A program made the position numbers and the translations under genes. The notes under the pieces were generated by a model that saw only the letters and a list, made by a program, of their open reading frames with translations, made no database searches and was not told the origin of the DNA. Shown piece after piece: positions 46,701-59,000 of a stretch of 64,000 nt of DNA (the stretch's first letter is position 1; each line of letters opens with the position of its first letter). The stretch is taken from positions 124,001 to 188,000 of the forward strand of contig QNGE01000776.1 of NCBI GenBank assembly GCA_008508345.1. Reading direction: 5' to 3'. The stretch is from Paragonimus westermani. Lineage: Eukaryota > Platyhelminthes > Trematoda > Plagiorchiida > Troglotrematidae.

Positions 46701-48831
46701 TTGTTACAATTTACTACACAGTGACGGCTGTTTTTACACACATCAGTTTGAGTCCCCTAATAATATTTATCCAGTAATCAGGATTTCTGTTGTTTAATTT
46801 GTTGGTCCATGCAACTGTTTTTATACAGATTTTCCACTTTTGTGCTTGTCATGACAACCATCACACGGATCATTAGCTTTGATGAATAAAGGTGGTTGTC
46901 CAAACAGATCTGCGAGGACTATCAACTGAACACAATTTCTGTGTTTGGGAATAGTGGTTGTCGATTCGCGCAGAAATCCTACAATAATTTAAAAAACTGG
47001 ATGTTGAAGAGGTCATCCAGTGTATCTGATTTCATAAGGAGTATCACTAGCCAATCGTTTGTGAAATAAAATTCATACTGAACATTTCACGTGAGTGTTT
47101 ACGTTGAGAGGTTTGGGTCATGTTCGGTGTATACAAATCGAACCTCTTACTGCTAATCAATACTAAAATTGTTTATTGCCAAACTCTGTCACTCTTTCGC
47201 TAGGCTAATGCTATCGGTCTTGTCAGAAGATTGGAACTCCGAGAAGTGTCATTTGGTTACTAGACGGAACAAAAACATAGGAGTATCGTCAGCGGAATAA
47301 ATTTCCATCCAAATTGCCGTCCGCACCTGACAGTGCACTGTCAATTTTCCATATTGTCAGCAGGTCTCGTTTTCTTGATCCATTATAGTTCTAATGAACC
47401 GACAAATGCTTGGCTGCTAAACACGCCTGTATTTCGATACGCACTTTTTTCTAACCAGTTAACTAATGCCGTTGTTATGCCTGCGTTCATGAAAAACAGG
47501 GTGGCGACCAAGTCGGTTTTTATTGATTCGTCATCATGCTAAACACAACACATTTGCAGGACAATTTCGCTAGGTATTAATTAACGATATGTTTACGCTA
47601 GTACCTATGGGCAGACAGCTTTGCGTGTGAATGAAGGCAGGCGCACGCACCTTCTGCTTGCAGGTTTCCATTTGGTGCATAGTGTCGCACGTACACATCG
47701 AACCTTGGTGCGGCTGAACGCTTGTGAAGAGGATGTCATTTACTTCATGCAATCCTCCAAACAAGCTGGGCTGTGCATGCGACTGCACACACAGCGAGCC
47801 CATACTGTTCGGCTTGATGTAACCGAACGAGATTGAACGACGCTCACAAACGGTTGCAGCTAACTGTACGCAACATAAATTGGGTGGTGCCTAGCATGAA
47901 TTAATGATCTGACCTAGGCGCGTAGTTTAAATCTTTCTGCACGGTCTTGGTTTGTCAAATCTTGAGGATGAATAATAACTTGTAGGATTAAATCCATTTT
48001 TACTGCCCAATCAAATTCGGTAAGTTCTGTGTTCAGCGGTCTGGTGACACATTCCGCCCCTCACGGTTATCAAGGATATGACGTTTAGCCCTGCACATGA
48101 GCACTTTCTATGCCTAAAGTTTAATAAGTATACCGGGAGGCGCTCTGAAACGTTGGGGTACGACAAAAAGTAGACGGTTGCGTCATGTCTGCGCATCAAT
48201 CGTTGTTGAACTATACAACTACGTTAAGATGAGTTGTTCAGACCGGTTAAATATCTGTTGCCCGAAGTGTAGACCCGTAGGAGCGAGATCGAGTCATCAA
48301 TAAAAGTCCATCTTTAGAGCGACGCAAACGGTACAGGAGTTACGGTACCCCCAAATTAGCCGACATCCGTCCATATGGCTGTGAATTCCCCGAAGGATCC
48401 GTCGACGCAGTACAAGAACAAAATCACATTTAGATGCCAACGAAAGAAGAAACGAACAATGACTATGCCCTTCATCAAACCATCGCCACGGAGGCCATAG
48501 AGGTTGACAGTGGGTTTCGTTAACCCAGTATGCTCTTGCGATTACGGTCATCGGGAAGAAACTCGGACAAAATCTAGGAGAGTGCATCTGCCACGTGACC
48601 GGTATGTGATAGTGTTCTACTTCATTGAAGCTACCACCAGGACATGTTAATCACGGCTGGGCCATGATATTACTGCTTTCCGTGATGTAATAATTAAACT
48701 GTTCATTACTGGAGAAAAGAACTGATTACAACAGACCACTGAATGAGCGTTTCACTGTGGCCTGAAATCGTAGGATATCAATACACCACGGAAATCTGTT
48801 GAGGTTATCTTGAGAACTGTACCCGAGACTC
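40776..48831. other. No gene recognised
   Basis: Eight kilobases contain only short, motif-free ORFs up to 96 codons. No retrotransposon protein was recognised, which is unusual against the dense debris elsewhere. Exons under about 100 bases could be missed. Confidence 0.4.
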
Positions 48832-50085
48832 ATGTTTCTACAGCATTTGTCAGAAGCAATTTGCACGGAAACGTGCATAGAAATGGACTTGTTCACAGAT
48901 CACCGCGTACTCCTGGAGCTGATCCTGAAGAGGCTAAATGATAGGCTAGGTAAAAGGGATTGCAATTTCCCTATCCGGAATTTTCATGTGAAGCGGAGGA
49001 GAGGTCATGTCCGTCGGAAACCTCTTGTGCTTCCATTAAACAGAACAGAGTAATGAGATTTCCATTAAATCAGTTCGTCTTTATTCCAGAGGCTGGAAGG
49101 TAAACCTAACCCGTTGGGAGTAGTATACCCTAACATCCAGGTCCTATTAAACAAACCAGATGAGTTAGAGGAATGGCTTCAAACCCGTAACCCCGTGGTG
49201 CTATGTCTTGAAGAAATGTGTTTGTCGGAAAATGTGCTGGACACTGATATCTCCATCTCAGGATGCATCCCTTTTTGCCTGATCCACTGCAGTGTTAGTG
49301 GACGAAAAGTAGATGGCATGGCGTTTATCTTTCATGAGAACAAACCGTTTACTCTATTGCTAGCTAGAGGTGACCTTGGCGGAAATTATGAAAGACCCCC
49401 GTACAAGATAATGATAGCTTTAGGTTAGGTGCTCTAGGTTGCTCTACTACAGCACGCCCAGCTCATGTGCTGAATGATGAAAGAGTTTTCGGAGCAGCTA
49501 ACCACTGCCAATTGGACAACTTCAAAGTCCTCAATATCATACGGGAAGCTCAGGCTTTGACTATTGGCTGGGTCCCTTTTCAAGTGATTGCTCCGACTGG
49601 TCATCAAGGAACATGTGGTGGCTCTCACACGGTCACAAGCCGGATGCTCTTCCGCGTTGGACTTGGCGTTCTCCACACGAGTTGGACATAAAGTGAGTAG
49701 GTGTTTTGTCTCCACTAGAGTGGAATGACCATGTGCTGTTAGACATACAGTGGACAAGAGGGGAATCACAGATAACATCCACTCGTGTTGGACTGGATAT
49801 GTAACGCAGCGTGCTATCGACGCCATTTTGCTTTTCGTTTGTGTAAGTCGTGTGCATGTCTTACTGGGCCTTTGTCTCACGTTTGTTTCTATTATCTCCC
49901 TTTACAGCACTATCGTTGGAACCCCTACTTCTGAGGAACACTGTCCCCCGGTGTATCCACGTTGCACAAAGTGGATTTACGAGTGTATCGGGTATACGAA
50001 GCCAGAACGTCCGGCTTGCCTGTTACAGATATATGGATTTTAAAAAATTGCGAAGGGCCAAGCGACGCTTATTGTTTTCATAGCA
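48832..50085 (+). mobile_element. CR1-like LINE, pre-endonuclease and endonuclease fragment
   Basis: The frame 48832-49053 (TDHRVLLELILKRLNDRLG, then RRRRGHVRRKPLVLP-like basic sequence) precedes an AP-endonuclease-like part at about 49080-49765. That part reads YPNIQVLLNKPDELEEWLQ, then VLCLEEMCLSENVLDTDI, then ISGCIPFCLIH, then GRKVDGMAFIFHE. A shifted frame then gives SALDLAFSTRVGHKV, and WNDHVLLDIQW-like sequence follows. A linker-like YMDFKKLRRAKRRLLF appears near 50035. The usual catalytic SET motif is LEE here, so the endonuclease is dead. RT does not follow; Gypsy sequence begins about 850 bases on. Confidence 0.65.
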
Positions 50086-50934
50086 CGGCTATACTGCATC
50101 AAGTCAGCTCATAAATGACGCGATCAACCTGGAAGTACGGCTGGCGGGCGTCTTTGGTCGTGGGCCAAAGCATTGAGCCGATGGAACTGAGCGACTACAT
50201 TGGAAATACGTTTACATCCCTACACTATCCAAAGCCAAAGGAACTGGCCGTGGTTTCAGAGGTGTGTTGTGCCCCGACGCGGGTAGGAGGCGTGCCCATT
50301 GGGTAAGTCCTTTGGTATGGATTCCGGAGTTTGTTGCTGGGACCACAGCTCTAATACGTTTTGTGCGCACATGTTGTGGATCTATTTTTCTGTTCAAAAC
50401 AGTATCCTTTCTTGAGAGAGCGAGTTTCTTCCAAAAGAATGTGCGGAAATGTCCAGAACAATCGAGAGGTATCCTTTGATATTTTTTACCTGTTCGGTCT
50501 CTATTTCGCTATGCTCATTGGGACTTAGTGATCCTAACTACTATTTTTAGTAACTGTTCTCTGATTTTCTGATTCCACAATGTTTGTAGGTCGCTAAGCA
50601 ATTTTCTTGCCATTTTCTTCTTGTTACACATGTTGTTGGAGCGGAACAAAGCTGCATCTTACATCCGACTTTTGGTTTGTCCTGGGAGCAACTAACAGGG
50701 AAAGTCGCCGTATTTTCGGGATCAAGAATTTCTGTGTTGTTTATTACGAGGAGGAGAATTCGATTTCGATCAAGCGCATTATTATACTGTGGACAAACTG
50801 GTGTATTCTTTCCAGGGTTTACGGTCATACCCCAAATTGTTCAGGTGCTGTTCACCGAATACCGTTTGATGCTCACTGGCAACGTCTCGTACAGTGAACA
50901 CAACCGTTCTCCATAACACAACCGCGCTCGATTT
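50086..50934. other. No gene recognised; dispersed repeat at 50487-50605
   Basis: ORFs at 50264-50479, 50607-50897 and 50677-50916 show no motif. The stretch 50487-50605 resembles 63888-64000 (about 70% by eye), sharing CGCTATGCTCATTG, AATGTTTGT-GGTCGCT and the spacing between. Confidence 0.45.
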
Positions 50935-52697
50935 TTGTGGCCAAGCGGGATTTGGTAACGGCTGATATAGAGGAAAGTGTTTCGAACGGTTCGATCAGAC
51001 AATGGATCAAACAGTCATTGGTCCCGAATGGGTCCATCCCATGGTCACGGTGCTGAAAATGGATAGTACGGTGCGAATACTAAGTGATTTGAGGGATCCA
51101 GATAACCAAGTTTTGGTGGGTAGGTGAATAATCCCGAGCTGGCTCCCGCCTGATTTTTCTCAAAGTAAGCTTTAAGGAAAGCATTCTTTCACATGTTGTT
51201 AACGCCAGAATCTCAACACTTCACAGCCTTCCAAAAACACCCAATGGACTTCTGTAGTACAATTTCGTCGATGGGTCTTGCTTCAGCACCCGCTGTTTGA
51301 AAAGAGTTCATGAGTCACTCACCGGCTGGTTTTTCCGGACAAGTGGCTTTTCTGGATAACATCTGTGTATTTTGATCCACTAGCAAAATGCATGACCCTC
51401 TCTTACATATGGTATTACAACGGCTAGAGAAATTTGATTTCCGACCAAAACTTGCAAAGTACACATCCGATACTCTTCAAATCACATTTTTGGGGCACAT
51501 CATATCTACCGATCGGATCCGACCAAACGTTGGGAACACTTGAGCCATTACAGAGGCTCCTGTTCTGGAGAGTGCACCGAAATTTAGTCACTCCTTTGAT
51601 ATGTTCGTATAATCTACACTGTCTACAGCACTTTGCCACCTCATCGCTGATGAAGGAGATTATCCCTTTTGAATAGAAATTAGCACAGAAGTCTGTGTTC
51701 AGGGAAATAGAGAGGGGCATTGTGTTCACTCCTGCTAGGGTGATTTTCAGTGAGATGCTCTGTTTTCCCTATGGACGTTCAAAATATTGGCTTGAGAGCG
51801 ATCCTATATCAGAGATAGAATGGTCAAGAAAAGATGCTCCCTTAATGTTCCCGGAAGCCTTTGCCTGTAGAAGTATCGTATTCAGCTGGCTATACGGAAG
51901 CCCTCCCGTGCTTATGAAGAATAGCCAGTTTTCTTATTTGGATTTCGATTCACGCTTCGCACAGATCATGCTACACCCATAACCTTACTAAACAGCAGGA
52001 CGGACGTACTCAAGCAGTTGAGAATAAACTGCCTGCAACGTCAAAAAAGCTGCTTGGTCACCATACGTTCTTATAGCAAATGGCTCGAAGTCCGGCTTTG
52101 TGATGTGGTGTCTGTTGCTGGAGTCATACGACGGTTCATGCACTTTTTTGCCCGCTTCGGGCTTCCGGAAGAAATCGTGACGGATGGTAGACCACGGTTT
52201 ATTGGTTACGAGTTTGACCGTTTTCTTCAGCTCCACGCTATTTGACATGCCCGAGCGATACTCTATAATCCTGCTGCAAATGGAATGGTGGAACTTTTGA
52301 ACAGTTCATTCGAAGTGAGCATATGAACAGCGCGGCTTTCTGGTATGCCCTGGTAAGAGGCAGTGACCGGAGCCCCATTGACTTACAGAACCTCGCATCA
52401 TTGAGCAATGGACAAAACACCGGGATAACTAGTGTTTGGCAGGTTAATAAAAACGAAGTTAAATGCTGCTCACTCTGTCCCAGAAACTAGTGATTCTAGA
52501 AAGTTGGAACGTCTTCATGCCTACAAGTCAACTTACAGAAAACTAGCGTCAACAATACAGCCTGGGACATCCGTCCGCTTGAAACGGCGACCAACAAGCA
52601 AATCTCAGCCAGCGCTGTCGAGACCGATTGGAATAGCTCAGGCTTGTGAACCTGGGACGTACGGGCTTACGACCGTTCATAAGGTCAATGCGTGACA
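50935..52697 (+). mobile_element. Ty3/Gypsy retrotransposon pol, decayed and internally deleted
   Basis: Broken frames give, in order: the RT start (HPMVTVLKMDSTVRILSDLR), the palm with FFHMLLTPESQHFTAFQ and FLDNICVF, a connection with TFLGHIISTDRIRPN, and an RNase H trace (FREIERGI, then YGRSKYWLESD). Integrase follows: SYSKWLEVRLCDVVSV, then FFARFGLPEEIVTDGRPRFI, then NPAANGMVELLNSSFE. The C-terminus is a frame at 52432-52695 starting FGRLIKTKLNAAHS. The RT box YLDD reads FLDN, so the second Asp is lost. Only about 70 bases separate RNase H from the integrase core, so the zinc-binding domain and the first catalytic Asp region are deleted. No gag, protease or clear LTR was found. Inactive. 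Confidence 0.85.
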
Positions 52698-55600
52698 GTT
52701 CTACACGCCAGAGATGCAAACAGATGCATAAACTATCTCACATGCTGTACGACTGCCAACACACCAGCTGAGGAACGCCGATCAGCTCATCAAAGGAGAC
52801 GGACCACTCGTTACAGTTTTGAACGAATTTCTGGCTAAGGCCTAGGTGAAGTTGTGTACGCGTCGCTGACTTACAGTGCATTTATTCACTCACCTAAAAG
52901 CGACGATACTGCCCGCAATTGTTGAACTATAGTTTGTACTTTTCGAGTCACGTGTTCTATCTACTGCTGCTACTGTGTTTATAGGCTAATGTTGATTGCG
53001 TCCGAATAAAAACACAAGACTCTCCAATAAGCAACGGCTAGACCATTTGAGCATGTATCCCCGTAAGTGTCAGCGACTCCGCGGTGGTCTTATTGTCTCA
53101 AGCCAAAGTTTACGGGAAGAGGTGGGGCAGCAGTTCAGAGTAGAGATCCCTCTCTGAAGTGAGGGAAAATTCTGGAGTCACCACCTCATCAGGGACTGGG
53201 AAGTCTTCGCTGCATACATCATCTATTTCAGTGGGCCGTTAATAGTCGAAATGTACTACCCGCGCAGGTGACAATGATACCCAACGGAGCGGTCTGCAAA
53301 TGGCTGCTAGATGCACACGTGATAGCGCGCCCAGAGAGAAGAAGAAGAAGGATATATAACGCTTTGGTGTGGCCGTGAAACGTCCAATGTTAGGCCTCAC
53401 ATAGTCGATCCGTCCTGTCCTCCACTAATCAATAACGTAAAGTGGTTAATAGTAGTCGCCTACTGAAACAGCTTGTTTCAACCAATCCGATTAACAGACT
53501 CACGCCACACAACGTGTGCTTATTCGGCTGGCTTCAACACTATCTCGCAACGGTCGAAGCAATCGGGAATCTACTATGTAATCCACGACTATGCACATGA
53601 GAGAATTCCATTCATTTCATTTCGTTGGCCTCCTCTGATTCACAATCAATGTGATTTGAACTTCCACTGATTAACTGCAAGTGTTCTAATTCATTTGTGA
53701 CCCGTCCGACTAAGAACTACTCAGTGCACTATCAAGTTAGATAGATAATCAGTGTGTATCTTTTTAAACAATAGATATACAGTGATCTCTTGATTAGACC
53801 AAGAAAACGTCCGTCTGTCACATTGTCTTCTTGGTAAAATTGACTATCGTTTGAGTCTACTGTGATTTGGCATAGATGTCAGTAGACCTGTGACCAGACT
53901 GTGTCTATATCACTGTTTACCTTGGATTAAAAACGGAGCTCATCGTACTTTCATCTTGGTTGATGGTCTATCTAAGAAACTCTGTGCAAACCGATATGTC
54001 GATTACATTAGTAATCGATGAACAAGTACTGCAAGTCCATAAGACAACCTGATTAAATCAGGTGTTTAACGAAGAATCAGAGCCATCTTGGAGCCGGAAC
54101 CAAGTTTTCGCTACTTCCATAGTTGTTGGAATAACACTAACGCACACTTAACTGGTAAGCTTGAGGAACTCAACTGATTTTGACTCTTACTAGCAACTGA
54201 TGTTGATGTGCTGTTCAGTCACTAAATATGTACAAAATTTCCATGGGGAAGTCAAAAGTCGAGGACAACTAGGATGGTGCTCCACGATTTAAGAAGAATT
54301 GGCTGACATTCATGTTGATTTCGTCAAATTAGATTAATACGTGATCCAGCTGGTAAGTTTCTCATGAGCGTCCTATCAAAAACGCTAACTGAATGTGAAA
54401 TCATCAAAGAAAAGTTGGTTCGGTTCGTACTAATCCGATTATCTGTAGGACCTTGTAAGGAATGAACATATTCCTTGTGAGAACACTGGGTATAGTTGTG
54501 TACTTTCAATAGAGTTGATTTTGTGGTCTCCTGGACAAGCTGGCAGACCATCTTAAGTTGTGTGTTGCCAACTCTGTGGATAACCCGGAATACCTTGGTG
54601 ATGTTTACACGATGGCTGGTGTCGGCAGAATGCCTGACGATGGCGATATTAAGCGATTCACGTCGTCCGGTTCCTTTTCGATCAGTGCCTAGTTGCACAA
54701 CAGATCAACCATAATCACTACAGCAAAACAGACGTTTGACCTTGACCGTGTGACGTAGCATCCAGTCAACATCCGGTGCATGCTCATCGAATTACGTAAA
54801 GTCCATTGGCTGCATTTATTGTCACTCGTTAACAATCACCCTCTAGGTTCCGTCTCATGACACGTTCTGATGAAACCTTTGTAATTGCGTTGACTTAAGG
54901 CAGACTTATCGAACACAGATTTTCGTCACACCGTTAACCAAAATATCTCAACTGTTTTTAGAAAGTGTACTTGCCCAAAGTGAATTTCTGTTGGCATGGT
55001 TATCCAGTAGTTCTTTTGGCCTTTCATTGGTTCTGACAACGTGTGTTCCAGCGGTTTTAGCTACAACAACGCATTCTCTAATCTTGAATGAATTACCCTA
55101 CGTATGTGACTGTTACAGAACAACACGGATGTCTCCAACGTATTTGGGAATAATCGAAAATCATTCATCTGATTGCCCTCAGTTCTATACTATGAAAGCC
55201 GTTATACAGTCTAGTTTTAGAATTCACTACGATATTGTTAATCCTCTGAAATTATTTTATCAAGACCTCCTCAAAATCAAATACGTCCTGTGACAATTGT
55301 AACAACAATATTGAAATTGACATGCCAATTTCCATGGGAAAGCAGCATCACATGGAGAAATCGATGCCAATGGGAAAAATCGTTATATTTTACTATACCA
55401 CGCACCAAACGAATATGACAAACAACGGGTACTGGTGTCACCCATACCTCTTGTTGTAGGCCAACCTGTCTATCAAGTTGTTTCGTACGTACATACAACT
55501 TGCGACAAGAGGATAAGAAGACCCGGTTCTTAACAGTATGTTTATTTTATATTAAGTGATCATCATCTAAAACTGATTGCAACTGTCGCCTTCCTGTTGA

Positions 55601-55799
55601 CATTCCAGTCGGCCCCTTTCGAAAAGCAGCACTAGATTCGAGGTTCACTCCTGTTAGAGCTCGTCAGTATTACATACGCTTGTCACGGCCAAGACTGGAA
55701 CTCCGGCCACGGCTTTACAAGACAACCGCGTTGTCTACTGCGTCACTGATCTCACACTAGACACGACTTCATCATCACATGTGAGGTCAATGATGCAAT
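52698..55799. other. No gene recognised; possible Gypsy 3' LTR at left
   Basis: A polyadenylation-like AATAAAAAC lies near 53006, as in an LTR or 3' untranslated region, but no matching 5' copy was seen. The ORF at 54991-55293 starts with a hydrophobic stretch yet has no upstream exon signal or known domain. Otherwise nothing was recognised. Confidence 0.4.
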
Positions 55800-55930
55800 T
55801 GTCAACATGGTTGCCTCATTGAACTGTGACCAAAGTTCTAATCCGGGAACGGTATGTACTATTGGCGGGCTCTAACACGAAGAAAACTTGAGTCTAGTGT
55901 TTCTTTTCGAAAGGGACCGACTGAGATGTC
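55800..55930 (+). repeat. SINE-like dispersed repeat, copy 4, with AT-rich tail
   Basis: This copy has the clearest B-box-like sequence (GTTCTAATCCGGGAAC). The shared block GTACTATTGGCGGGCTCTAAC, TTGAGTCTAG and CGAAAGGGACCGACTG follow. A run of TTAAATT-type units (about 55948-56015) comes directly after it, as simple tails do in SINEs. Confidence 0.6.
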
Positions 55931-55947
55931 TGTAGGAATGCGACCAT

Positions 55948-56015
55948 AAATTACGATTAAATTGAATTAAATTAAATTACGATATTAAATTAAATTGAAT
56001 TACGATAAATTGTGG
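55948..56015 (+). repeat. AT-rich simple repeat
   Basis: Units of AATTA, AAATT and TACGAT recur irregularly. The run directly follows the SINE-like copy and is probably its tail. Confidence 0.7.
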
Positions 56016-59000
56016 GTTATTTTCAGTTTATAATAAATGTAAAATCCCATACTCTTGACCGCTAATGTTTATTTTGATCCAAACATCAGAATATTACAAA
56101 CAGAAGAAAGATACCTGCAATTTTAACAGGCTAATAAATTAAGTCAAAAATGTGACCAGAGGTAAATTCTGGGTTCATTCGTGTAGCCAGATTATCCGAC
56201 ACATCTGGTGTTTGAGTCTCATCGGTGTGTGATAAACAGTTGAATGAAGCTAGCGAGTGTCAACCAAGAAATTAAACTGGAGGGATTGAATTGCCATGCT
56301 TACAGGCAGAATCAGTAAGTCACTGAACATTTTTTCTACTCTTATCATAGCAAATCCGAATTTAAATTCGGAAGATGCCAGTTTTTATTTACAGCAATCG
56401 AACCTGAGTCAGATGACGATTGCTGTAAGTGCTTGGAGCGTGACATTTGTGGTCCGTATCATACTTGGGGACCCATCCACGATTACGAATCGTCGTGCAC
56501 AAGAATCACTAATAATTAGATCTAAAAGAGTGGAATGTCGGTTGTACTGACTGGCACACACCATACAAGTGAGCTGTTCCACAATAATTAGCTTGCTTAT
56601 TCTGAACGTTTCCATAAGAACTCTCAATAGAGGTTGAACTATTAACGAAACCCGTCAACGCTCAAAATGACTAGAATATCGCATCTTGTAGACAGTCCAG
56701 TGAGCAACTTTAACAGTTTTGACAAGAAACCTCATCTGGACTGCCTCTTTGAAAATAAGTGAAGCACTAGCCTCGGAAACGCAATAACAGATAATCGACA
56801 ACGGTTATGGTTGCATTCACAGCTATAGGTTTTAGTGAGCTGACCATGTTGTACAGCAAAGTGGAGAATTTTCAGTTGCCATTTGTTGTATCACGCATTG
56901 ATACATGTGCCCCGCTAATTGGCCTGAATATACTGGATTGGCCGGTCTGTAGTCCCCTGAATTCGATTGAAATTCTTTACATTAAACTTAGCCACAGGTA
57001 TACAACGATTCCAGGCTATATCATTCTACCCGTAAGCTGTAGGATGTCATGAAATGTTAGCAAAATCCAACTGTACTTCATTCCTTTGTCAAAAGCACTC
57101 CCTAACGTCGCTGTCAAGCGGAATCAAAAAGACATTCCCTATTGGCTACTTCCAGAGTACAGCTTTCGAAGCTTAGCTAATAACTCTATTGAGAGTGATT
57201 TTTCGGCTGTTATCAAGGAGTTTCTAAAACCATAGTCATGTTTATGAAATTTAGACGTGTGTTACATACTGTCATATTGGCTAAAAAGAGCAATACTTCC
57301 GGTTTTAGCATGATGAATATGTTTCTGTGAAACCGAGTAAGCCTGCAAATTTGCTGCGGGATGTCTGGATGTTTTAATACTTACTGTTGAGGAGAACCTC
57401 TTTGTGACTCAACGCGACAATCTGAATTTTACCATCAATGATCACTTTGAAAAACAGCCGATGGCCTCTGAGATGATAATGCATATAGACCCGTATAATG
57501 ATCTAAAGCAATCGTTGTTCAGGTTGGCCCTCACATACGTTCAGTGTATCAGACAAAGAATTGATGTGGCATGATAGGGGAATATTTTGGGCAGGTAAAT
57601 TAAAGAACTGGATTTTATACACAAACTCTAACATCTACAAATCACGGAAGTGTAGTGACCGTCACATTACCATGCCACCGAAGTTACACAAAGTCAACTA
57701 GAAGACGGCCGAAGGTGTATCATGGCTAGATGGAACTCATGATGGCTATTTAAATCAGACCTTCAGTAGACACAATGAAACCTTACAGGTACGCAGAAAC
57801 TAGTGATTTTTACGTCCAATTGGCTTGATGCTGCACAGAAAGACAGCAGTGTAGAACAGAAGTGACAACTCGAACATGGTCACTCAAGAACAAACCAATC
57901 GTTATTCAAGTGTCATTTGGTCGATAGCATTGACGTTAGTGGCTTCACGCAAGTGCATGATCGTCCAAAAGGCCATATTGTTCGGAAGTCTAGAATAACA
58001 GAATGTCAATGTCAGATATGTGCCCAAACTACTCTGCAAATGATGTTGTCATGATGTTTTCAGGCATAAGGTCACACATTAGGATCTGGTGGTTTTTTCT
58101 TCAAGTGACCCATTCGGTGTTGCAGATTCATCTTGTGACCTCAGAGACAGCGATTTGAATTAAACAGAACAATGTGCCTCAAAGTTTAGAGCAGTGTATG
58201 TACGCGCCTTGCGTATCAAACCGACCGATGAATAAGACAACTCAACTTGTTTTCATGTGAATGACTGCATTTTTGACTTTGGACCGTGACAGTGGGTCAT
58301 GCTTGTCCGTTTTTATCAACATTTCAACTTCTTGTGGGGACCCCACTCCTCAAAGAAAGACTGAATCCGTTGCCTCCAATTCGTTACTGTTAAAATGCCA
58401 CATGGGAAATTGACTCAGACCAGTTTTTACGAATGAGGAGGTGAATTAAGCCCAGAAGGGCATATTTTGTGGTTCCATTCTGTACTCCTTTGATCAGCTT
58501 GATATCCCTTTTAAGGTTTGTTCAGAAAGACTAAATATTCAATTCAAAGCACATCAATGCGTCAAATGTTTTTGAAAACCTCTTTAACAGAATGCTCCAA
58601 CCAACCGGACCAATCCTTTCCGTCATTGACAACAATCTCCCACATACGCACATGCAATACTTCCACAGAGTTCGTTCGAAAAGCATCAAACGACTTTCAA
58701 AATGTGTACTGAATGCTAAGGACTCACACCAGATTGCACTGTCAAATGACAAGCTGAACACTACTCCAGGCCTGAGGGACGCGTTGAATTAAAATCTCAA
58801 CAATACTGTAAGCCATGACTCTTGTAAAAGTGAGTCACGATCTAAGTTTTTGTCAGTGATGGACAACGCTGGTGGCTGGACGTGTAAAAATGCAATGGAA
58901 CGACACATACTGCAGAGGATCGTTTAACGTTAAATATAGTGCATACGTGCGTCAGATCTTAGACTGAGTACAGTTGAAACAGGTTTGGCCACGTTGTCGG

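Noticed and set aside
49434..49880. 148-codon minus-strand ORF
   Set aside because: It is antisense to the LINE endonuclease fragment read on the + strand and has no motif of its own.
54991..55293. 100-codon ORF with a hydrophobic N-terminus resembling a signal peptide
   Set aside because: The start is not an ATG in good context, there is no domain or cysteine pattern, and similar stretches arise by chance in AT-rich DNA.
56807..57052. Possible Gypsy protease frame
   Set aside because: Only a vague resemblance near the end of the domain. The catalytic Asp motif and neighbouring RT were not found.
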